NCBI GenBank assembly: GCA_021414005.1 | Contig: JAIOPH010000034.1 | Location: forward strand, 1 to 64,000 | Direction: 5' to 3' | DNA: 64,000 nt | DNA from: Chthoniobacter sp. | GTDB taxonomy: Bacteria > Verrucomicrobiota > Verrucomicrobiia > Chthoniobacterales > Chthoniobacteraceae | Shown here: one piece after another, positions 52,763-60,300 of the stretch | How the letters are laid out: each line of letters begins with the position of its first letter | Numbering within the stretch: the first letter of the stretch is position 1 | The notes under the pieces: model-generated | Told to the model about the DNA's origin: nothing | The model's database searches: none | The model's input: only the letters and a program-made list of their open reading frames with translations | Program-made: the position numbers and the translations under genes

Positions 52763-54565
52763 TTATTTGGTGAAGGTGAGAACGCGGTTGAGGATCTCTT
52801 TGACCTTCCACGGGAGACCGTCGGTCTTGGTAACAGCGCGGATGCGCGGATCGCAGTAGCGGGCCCGAAGCACGGCACCGAGTTGGCCGTAGCCGTAGAG
52901 ACCTTCGTCGTTCATCTCGACGACAACGACCTGGGTGAAGCCGCTGAAGATAGTTTCGAGGCCGTTGGGGAGCGGGTTGAGGTGCTTGAGGTGCAGCGCG
53001 GAGATCGCTTCGCCCTGTTTGCGGGCCTCCTTCACGGCTTCCTCGATCGGGCCTTTGCTGGAGCCCCAGCTGACGAGGAGGACGTGACCTTCGCTCGCGC
53101 CATAGACCTGCGGGACGGGGATTTCGTCGGCAAGTTTGCGCAGCTTGTTGCGGCGCTTGGCGTTCATCTGCGTGTGCATTTTGCCGGAGCCGGTGGGGTG
53201 GCCGAGTTCGTCGTGCTCGAGACCGGTGACGACGGGATATTTGCCGCTGGCGACCCGCGTGCCGGGCGCGAGATGACGCGTGATGCCATCGGCGGCGGCG
53301 AGGTCGTAGGGTTTGTGGTCGGCAACTGGCGTGAAGTCCGGCGAGATGTTCTGGCAGACCTTTTGGAGGTCGGGATACGGGAAGGCCTCGATGCGCGAGG
53401 CGATCCCTTGATCTGTTAGGAGGAAGACGGGGGTGGAGTATTGGCGCGCGATGTTCACGGCTTCGATCGCGGTGTAGAAGCAGTCCTCCACGCTGGCCGG
53501 CGCCAGCACCACGCGCGGGCTGTCGCCATGTCCACCGAACAGCGCGATGTTCAGGTCCGATTGCTCGACGTTCGTGGGCATGCCCGTCGAAGGCCCGCCG
53601 CGCTGTACGTCCACGATGACCACCGGCATCTCCGCCATGCTCGCCCACCCGATGGCTTCCGTTTTCAAAGAGATGCCCGGTCCGCTCGAACCCGTGACCG
53701 CCACGCGCCCAGCGTAGCTCGATCCTAGGGCCATTGAGATCGCCGCGATTTCATCCTCCGTCTGCACAAACATTCCGCCGTATTTCGGCAACTCGCGGCG
53801 GAGTAACTCCATGATGTCGCTCCATGGCGTGATCGGATAGCCCGCTCCGAAGCGCACGCCTGCGGCGATCAACCCGAAGGCCAGCGCCTCATTGCCGCTC
53901 ATCACCACCTGCGCCACGCCGCCGTGTTCGGCGTGTTGAAAGTGAAAGGTCTCCCACAAGCCCTGCACTTGGTGGCCGTAGCCCGAGTTGAAGCACGCCA
54001 GCGCGTTTTGCACGATCGTCGGATCTTTGCCGCCAAAGCGCTCCTCGATGAGCTTCGTTAGCTTCGGCACGTCCAAGTCAAACATCCGCGCCAGCAGCCC
54101 GAGCGAGTAAATATTCTTTCCTTTGTCCCGGCCCGTGCCGCCGATGGCCTCGACGGTCAGCGACGAAATCGGCACTCCCACATGATGATACGATCCCCGC
54201 AGCTCCTCGTTCGGAGTCACATGATCGGAGTCGTAGAGCACGATGCCGCCGCGCTTCAGCGAGGAGATGTGGTTCGCGTAGCTGTGATCGTAAAAGCAGA
54301 GCAGCACGTCGGCTTCATCGCCCGCGCTCAAGACTTCGCCGGAGCCAATTCGAACTTGGAAAATGGATGGCCCGCCCGAGATCGTGGACGGGATCGTCAT
54401 GAAGGTCATGACGTCCTGCTCGCTGCGTCCCGCGAGCCGCGCGAGGAAGCCACCGATGGCTTGGATGCCATCCTGGGAATTGCCCGCGATGCGGATCACG
54501 GCTTCTTGGATGGAGGACAACTTCGGACTTTGTCCCGATGGAGGGACGACTGCGGATTCGCTCAT
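52763..54565 (-). CDS. korA: 2-oxoacid:ferredoxin oxidoreductase gamma-alpha fusion subunit
   Basis: A 600-residue fusion: an N-terminal gamma domain (GIQAIGGFLARLAGRSEQDV and VLLCFYDHSYANHISSLKRG) followed by the alpha PFOR domain (FGAGYPITPWSDIMELLRRE, VTGSSGPGISLKTEAIGWAS, VQRGGPSTGMPTNVEQSDL). The delta/ferredoxin-like subunit is absent, as in KorAB-type two-subunit enzymes. It works with korB (15 bases apart) and reduces ferredoxin while making an acyl-CoA. It is divergent from the gene at 54821 across 255 bases with no strong promoter. Confidence 0.93.
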   Translation of the reverse strand: MSESAVVPPSGQSPKLSSIQEAVIRIAGNSQDGIQAIGGFLARLAGRSEQDVMTFMTIPSTISGGPSIFQVRIGSGEVLSAGDEADVLLCFYDHSYANHISSLKRGGIVLYDSDHVTPNEELRGSYHHVGVPISSLTVEAIGGTGRDKGKNIYSLGLLARMFDLDVPKLTKLIEERFGGKDPTIVQNALACFNSGYGHQVQGLWETFHFQHAEHGGVAQVVMSGNEALAFGLIAAGVRFGAGYPITPWSDIMELLRRELPKYGGMFVQTEDEIAAISMALGSSYAGRVAVTGSSGPGISLKTEAIGWASMAEMPVVIVDVQRGGPSTGMPTNVEQSDLNIALFGGHGDSPRVVLAPASVEDCFYTAIEAVNIARQYSTPVFLLTDQGIASRIEAFPYPDLQKVCQNISPDFTPVADHKPYDLAAADGITRHLAPGTRVASGKYPVVTGLEHDELGHPTGSGKMHTQMNAKRRNKLRKLADEIPVPQVYGASEGHVLLVSWGSSKGPIEEAVKEARKQGEAISALHLKHLNPLPNGLETIFSGFTQVVVVEMNDEGLYGYGQLGAVLRARYCDPRIRAVTKTDGLPWKVKEILNRVLTFTK

Positions 54566-54820
54566 GATATTGGGTGGAAGGATGGGGCTACTGCGCTCTG
54601 CTCACGCGTATTGCGGGTGAAAAGTGAGCGCGAATCCTAGCATCGGTCCCGCAACGGTCAATGCGGAGAAATCTCCGCTTGGGCGTGCCGTGGAGAAAAT
54701 CCGCGGACGAATTCGGCGAGCAACGGCTCGGCCGAAACTGCCGTGAATAAGATCGCGTGTTCGACCGTCGCACCGTTTCCTCCTTCGACAATCACCCCAA
54801 CCCGCTTTACCCTCCCCGCC

Positions 54821-55531
54821 GTGAAAGCCCTCCTTCTCGCCGCCGTCCTCCTCCAAACCGCCGTCCACGCCGCGCCGAGCGCCGCTTCGTCAGGTGCCGT
54901 CGTCCGGGAAGAAGGTGCCATCTACCTCGAAGACCTCGTCCCGAAACCCGTTCGACTCGCCACCATCGCCGACACGCCCATTCATTACAAAATCGACATG
55001 GAGCGCTACCTCGGCACCTTGAAAAAAGGCCAGATCGTGGAACTCCAAGCCGTCTCCGACCACGCCTATCGCGTTCGCGGAAAGGCCGCCCAAGGGCAGG
55101 TGGCGGGCTGGGTCGATCCGAAGTTTCTCAACGCCCTGCCCAAGGATTTCATTGCCAATCTCAAGCAAAACGCCGCGCGCCGTGATGAGGTCGCCGCGCT
55201 CATCGTGAAAAATGAAGTCGCCGTGAACATGACGCCTGACGAGGTCCTCAAGTCGCTGGGCAAACCAAACAAGAAGTCGTCGCACCTCGATGCCAAGGGC
55301 CGGGAAGAGACGTGGGAGTTTGTAAAATACGAACTCATCCCCCGTGAAATCGTCGGGCGGGACATCGATGGCAACCTCGTGAAGAAAATCATCTACGAAA
55401 AAGTCCCGAAGGGAAAACTCGCCATCAGCTTTGTGAACGACCTCGTCGCAACAGTCGAACAAACTGAAGGCAGCCTCGAAAAAGCGGCGCGGGTCAAAAT
55501 CATCCCCGCACCCTTCATCGTCAGTTTCTAA
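54821..55531 (+). CDS. Secreted SH3-like hypothetical protein
   Basis: A 236-residue protein starting with GTG at 54821, which gives a signal peptide (VKALLLAAVLLQTAVHAAPS). The middle (LKKGQIVELQAVSDHAYRV and GQVAGWVDPKFLNAL) has the beta pattern of SH3-type domains, which often bind peptidoglycan or peptide stems. The C-terminal part is charged and helical (MTPDEVLKSLGKPNKKSSHL), similar to BamE/SmpA-like MTPDEV folds. No enzyme motif is seen. The frame is open to 54743, but the shorter start is preferred for the signal peptide. Confidence 0.6.
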   Translation: MKALLLAAVLLQTAVHAAPSAASSGAVVREEGAIYLEDLVPKPVRLATIADTPIHYKIDMERYLGTLKKGQIVELQAVSDHAYRVRGKAAQGQVAGWVDPKFLNALPKDFIANLKQNAARRDEVAALIVKNEVAVNMTPDEVLKSLGKPNKKSSHLDAKGREETWEFVKYELIPREIVGRDIDGNLVKKIIYEKVPKGKLAISFVNDLVATVEQTEGSLEKAARVKIIPAPFIVSF

Positions 55532-55575
55532 AGCCAGTCTCGCCACACCGCTCCGGGGTAGTGCAGGCTCACGCA

Positions 55576-56337
55576 ATGAAATTCCTCGCGCTCCTCCCCG
55601 CCGCCATGCTCACCGCCTTTGCCTCCGCTCCGGCTGCGGAGAAAGACACGCGCTACTACTCACTCGCCACCGTCCACGCCAAGGCGGGCAAGCTCGCTGA
55701 AATGCAGACGCAGATCAGCACGCGCATGCTGCCCCTGCTCACCAATCAGGGCGCGACCTTGCATGGCGCATTTGTCCCGGTCGAAAACCCCGAGGAAATG
55801 GTGTTGCTCGTTTTCTCCTTCGCTAATGCGGAGTCGCTGAAAAAGATGGGCGCGGCCTTGGAAAAAGATCCCGACGCGCAGGCTGCCGAGGCTGAAATGC
55901 GCAAGCTCGGCGACCGGACCAAGGACAAGACCGTCTTTATGTCCGCCACCGATTTCTCGCCGGTCGTCGCCGCAGCCGCCGGCCCCGGTCCGCGCGTCTT
56001 TGAACTCCGCACCTACACCACCACCCCCGGCAACCTTCCCCTGCTCCACGCGCGCTTTCGCGACCACACCCTCGCCCTTTTCCAAAAGCACGGCATGACC
56101 AACCTCTGGTATTGGCAGCTCGCCAAAAACCAGCCCGACGCCGACCACACCCTCATCTACCTTCTCGCGCACGCGAGCACCGACGCCGCCAAGGCGTCCT
56201 TCGCCGCCTTCCGCGCCGACCCCGACTGGATCGCCGCCAAGGCCGCCAGCGAGGAAAAGGGCGGCGGCTCCCTCACGGTTCCCGACGGCGTGAAATCCGT
56301 CTTCCTCAAAGCGACTGATTACTCGCCGTTGAAGTAA
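55576..56337 (+). CDS. Secreted NIPSNAP-domain protein
   Basis: A 253-residue protein with a signal peptide (MKFLALLPAAMLTAFASAPAA) and two ferredoxin-like NIPSNAP units. The first has RYYSLATVHAKAGKLAEM and GAFVPVENPEEMVLLVFSF; the second has RVFELRTYTTTPGNLPLLHA and FRADPDWIAAK. NIPSNAP proteins are small-molecule or protein binding, without a known catalytic role; secreted double forms are common in Verrucomicrobia and Planctomycetes. It follows 44 bases after the SH3-like gene on the same strand. Confidence 0.85.
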   Translation: MKFLALLPAAMLTAFASAPAAEKDTRYYSLATVHAKAGKLAEMQTQISTRMLPLLTNQGATLHGAFVPVENPEEMVLLVFSFANAESLKKMGAALEKDPDAQAAEAEMRKLGDRTKDKTVFMSATDFSPVVAAAAGPGPRVFELRTYTTTPGNLPLLHARFRDHTLALFQKHGMTNLWYWQLAKNQPDADHTLIYLLAHASTDAAKASFAAFRADPDWIAAKAASEEKGGGSLTVPDGVKSVFLKATDYSPLK

Positions 56338-56411
56338 GTTGCGAGCAGGTCGGCATCGTCCCGGCTTGTTTTCGATTGTGTCGCGCGATGGCCCCTCCTA
56401 ACCAGTGCGGG

Positions 56412-57287
56412 ATGAATCGCTTCGCCGCTCTTTTCTCCATCACCGTCCTGCTGCTTGGCAGCGTCGCTTTTGCCCAGGAAGCCCCGCGGCAAATCCCGCT
56501 CTGGCCCGCGGAAGCGCCCGTGGGCGACGGCACGACCGAGCCGAGCGGCGCAAAGATCTTCCTGCACCAGCCAGCCAAGCCGAACGGCGCGGCCATGGTC
56601 ATTTGCCCCGGCGGCGGCTATGGCGGTTTGGTCATGGGGCCCGAAGGACACGGCATCGCGAAGTGGCTCGGGGAGCACGGCGTCACCGGCGTCGTCCTGC
56701 AGTACCGCTTGCCAAAGGGACGCTCGCTTGTGCCGATGCTCGACGCCCAACGCGCCATCCGCACCGTGCGGGCCAATGCGAAAGCCTGGAACATCGACCC
56801 GCAGCGCATCGGGATCATCGGTTTTTCCGCCGGCGGACATTTGGCCTCAACAGCCGCGACCCATTTCGACAATGGCAACGCCAAGTCCGAGGATCCCATC
56901 GAGCAGGTGAGCTGCCGCCCGGACTTCGCGGTGTTGATTTACCCGGTCGTCACGATGGGGGCGAAAACCCACGGCGGCTCCAAAAGTAACCTGCTCGGGG
57001 CAAATCCGACGCCGGAACTCATCGACCTTTTTTCCAATGAGAAGCAAATCAACGCAAAAACGCCGCCGATGTTCCTAGCCCACGCCAAGGACGACAACGT
57101 GGTCGTGCCGGAAAACAGCCGCGATCTTTATGCCGCCCTGCAAGCGCAGCACATCCCCAGCGAATACCTGGAATTGCCGGGCGGGGGCCACGGCCTGAAC
57201 GGATACTCCGGCCCGATGTGGGTGGCCTGGCAGGAGAAATCTCTGGCCTGGCTGACGGCGCAGAAAATCCTGCCGAACGAGAAATAA
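56412..57287 (+). CDS. Secreted alpha/beta hydrolase (esterase-like)
   Basis: A 291-residue hydrolase with a signal peptide (MNRFAALFSITVLLLGSVAFA). The oxyanion loop is CPGGGYGG, the nucleophile Ser is in GFSAGGHLAS, the acid Asp in AKDDNVVVPE and the catalytic His in PGGGHGLNGY. It resembles acetylxylan or feruloyl esterase-type members of the dienelactone/BD-FAE group; the substrate is unknown. The ATG at 56412 is preferred over the upstream ATG at 56376 because it begins the signal peptide. It stands 74 bases after the NIPSNAP gene, facing the Calx-beta protease gene. Confidence 0.8.
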   Translation: MNRFAALFSITVLLLGSVAFAQEAPRQIPLWPAEAPVGDGTTEPSGAKIFLHQPAKPNGAAMVICPGGGYGGLVMGPEGHGIAKWLGEHGVTGVVLQYRLPKGRSLVPMLDAQRAIRTVRANAKAWNIDPQRIGIIGFSAGGHLASTAATHFDNGNAKSEDPIEQVSCRPDFAVLIYPVVTMGAKTHGGSKSNLLGANPTPELIDLFSNEKQINAKTPPMFLAHAKDDNVVVPENSRDLYAALQAQHIPSEYLELPGGGHGLNGYSGPMWVAWQEKSLAWLTAQKILPNEK

Positions 57288-57323
57288 TCGCGCGCGAGTT
57301 TCGCCGCCCGCGGCTCGACTTGC

Positions 57324-60300
57324 TCAGTGCCGCGTGACGTTCAGGCGGAGGAAGTGAGTGGATTCGCTGGCGGTGGAGACCTTGGCTTTGATGACGCGGG
57401 TGGTGCCGTTGTCGGAGACGATTTCCTCGGTGACGGTGGCAGGATGCCAGGCGGAGAGGAGGTCGGATTTTTCCTCGACGATAAAGTCGAGGTCGGTGGC
57501 GGCGAGGTTGCGGCGGTAGGTGAGCGAGAGGATGCCGGGCGCGCTGCCGACGGCAGGCGGCGCGTCGAAGGCGGAGGGCGTGCCGTTGAGGGCGTATTCG
57601 AGGAGATTGTTGAGGCCGTCGCCCTCGATGTCGATGGCGTCACCGCCGATCGCCGGGTTGTTCGCATTCGCGCCGAATTTCAGGCTGCGCCAGTTGTCCA
57701 TCGGCGAGTCGGCGATGGTGACGTTACCGACGAGCGACGAGCCGAGGAGGTAGGCGGGATCGGGCGCGATCGTCAGAGTGGCCGTTTCGTTGCCCTCAAC
57801 GAGCGAGTCGGCGAGCGCCGTGATGCTGACGGGCGCGCTGCTTTGCCCGGCGGGAATGACGGCGCTGGTGCCGACGGCGGAGTAATCCGCGCCGCTCGTG
57901 GCGGTGCCGGTGGTGGCAAAGCGCACGGTCAGCGGGTTCGCGGTGGAGCCGGTGCGGGTGAGGGTGAAAAGGCCGGGCGTGGGACTGGACTCGGCGGTGG
58001 CGGGTATAGTGACGGCGAGGGAGACGAAGGCGTCGTCATCAATGATGGTGACGGTGTCGTTGGCCGACGCGCCGACCGTGTATGCGCCGACATCGAGCGC
58101 GAGGGCCACGGTCTTGTCGCCCTGCACGAGCGTGTCGTCGAATGGCGTGACCAGCACCGTGGCGCTGCTCTGGCCGGCGCTGATGGTGGCGGTGGCGGCG
58201 AGCGTCTGGTAGTCCGTGCCCGGTGCGGCGGTACCGGCGATGACGAGATTGACGGTGAGCGCGGTGGTGTTACTGCCGGTGCGCGTGAGGGTGAAGACGC
58301 CCGTGCCCGGCCCGGCCTCGCGCACGGTCGGCGTGCTCGCGGCCACGGTCACGGTGTTCGTGTCATCGTCGGTGAGGGTGAGCGTGTGCGTGGCGTTCGC
58401 GCTGAGGCTGGCGCCGGTCGGACTGCTCAGCGTCACGATGACCGTCTCGGCAGACTCGATCGTGGCGTCGTTGATGATCGTGTTCGGCAGCGGCTTCGCC
58501 GTTTCGCCGGCGGCGAAAGTGAGCGTGCCTCCGGCCAGCGTGTAATCCGCGCCGCTCGTGGCGGTGCCTCCAGTGACGGCGTAATTAACGGTGACCGCTC
58601 CGGCTTGCGGCGCGCTGAGGACGACGGCCACGGGCGCGGTCCCGACGGACTCCAACGCGCTGGAGGTCGTCGTGGCAAAGCCGACGGTCGCCGACGGGGC
58701 GGCGTCGTTGTCGGTGATCGTGTAGGTGAAAGTGCTGGTGCCGAGCGCCGCGCCGTTGGCGTTTTGCAGCTTGAGGATGACGGTCTGGCTCGGCTCGATA
58801 AAGGTGTCGTCGAGAATGGTGAGCGGGATGGTTTTTGCCACCTCGCCGGGCGCGAAGGTGAGCAGGCCCGGAGTGAGCAGACCGGGCGTGAGCTGGTAAT
58901 CAATGCCGGCCAGCGCGCTGCCGCCGCCGCCGATGTATTCCACAGTCACGGGATTCGCGGACGCGGCGGAGAGCGTGACGGAGACATTGACTGTGCCCGC
59001 GCTTTCAGCCCCGGTGCCGGTGCTGCTCGCGAAGCGCACCTGCACGGCGGGCGTCTCGGTGTCCGCCATGTATAGCGTGGCGTTCGAAATGCCGATGCCG
59101 TAGGTGCCGGGCGCGAGGGTGAGGACGATGGACTCGGTGCCTTCGGTGGTGGTGTCGTTGATCGGGATGATGTCCACGGACACGCCGCTGGCGGCGGCGG
59201 GAATGGTGGCGACGCCGGAAAGAAGATTGTAGTCCGCGCCGTTCGTGGCGGTGCCAGCGAGGGTGTAGTTGACGGTCAGCGCGGCGGTCGTCGCGCCAGT
59301 GCGGGAGATCCAGAATTTGCCGGTGCCGCTGGCTTCACTGAAGGCGTCGTTGGTCGGGCTGACGTGGACGATGGGCTGGTCGTTGTCGAGGAGGTTGATG
59401 GTCGCGCTGGTGTCGAGATGCGTGGTGTAGGCCGGGTCGGGATCGATCGTAACGGTGACGGTCTCGGCGTCTTCGAGGAGCGCGTCGTCGAGCGGCGTGA
59501 CGGTAATCGCCGCAGTGCCGTTACGGGCGATGCTGAGCGTGCCGGGGAGCGCGGTATAATCACTGCCCGGCGTCGCCGTGCCTGAGACCGTGTAGTGGAT
59601 GGTGATGTTCCCCGTGCCCGTGCCGGTGGTGGTAAATGTGAACTTGCCCACGTCCGATGGTTCGCCCGCGACGCCGTCGCTCACACCGACGGTGACGACC
59701 GGCACGTCACCATTGTCGGTGATGTTGACGGTGGCGAGCGCGGACGGGCCGGCGACGTAGCCGATACCGCCACGGATTTGCAGCACCACGGTTTGCGCGG
59801 GTTCGCCGAGGCCGTCGTCGATGGGCGTGATGACGACGCTGCCAGTGCTCGCCCCGGCGGGAATCGTGAGCACACCGGCGAGCGGCAGGTAGTCCACGCC
59901 CTGAAGCGCACTGCCGGTAAGCGCGTAATTCACGGTCAGCGCCTGGCTGGTGCTGCCGGTGCGCGTGATGACGAAGACGCCGGGATCGCTGCCCGCTTCG
60001 GCGGCGTTCGGGTCGGCGGCGACGACGGTGAGCGTCGCGACGTCATCGTCGAGCAAGTTGATCGTGCCGGCGTAATCCGCGCTGCTGGGAGCGCGGATGT
60101 AGTTGGCGTTGGTGCTCAGCGTGACGGTCACGGTTTCCGTGCCCTCGACCGCGGCGTCGTTGATCGGCGTGATGTTCAAGGGCGCAGACAAGGCTCCGGC
60201 GGGAATCACGACGCTCGTGCCGAGGGACTGGTAATCGCTTCCGCTCGTGGCCGTGCCGGAGACGGCGAAAACCACAGTCAGCGCGCTCGCGGTCGAACCG

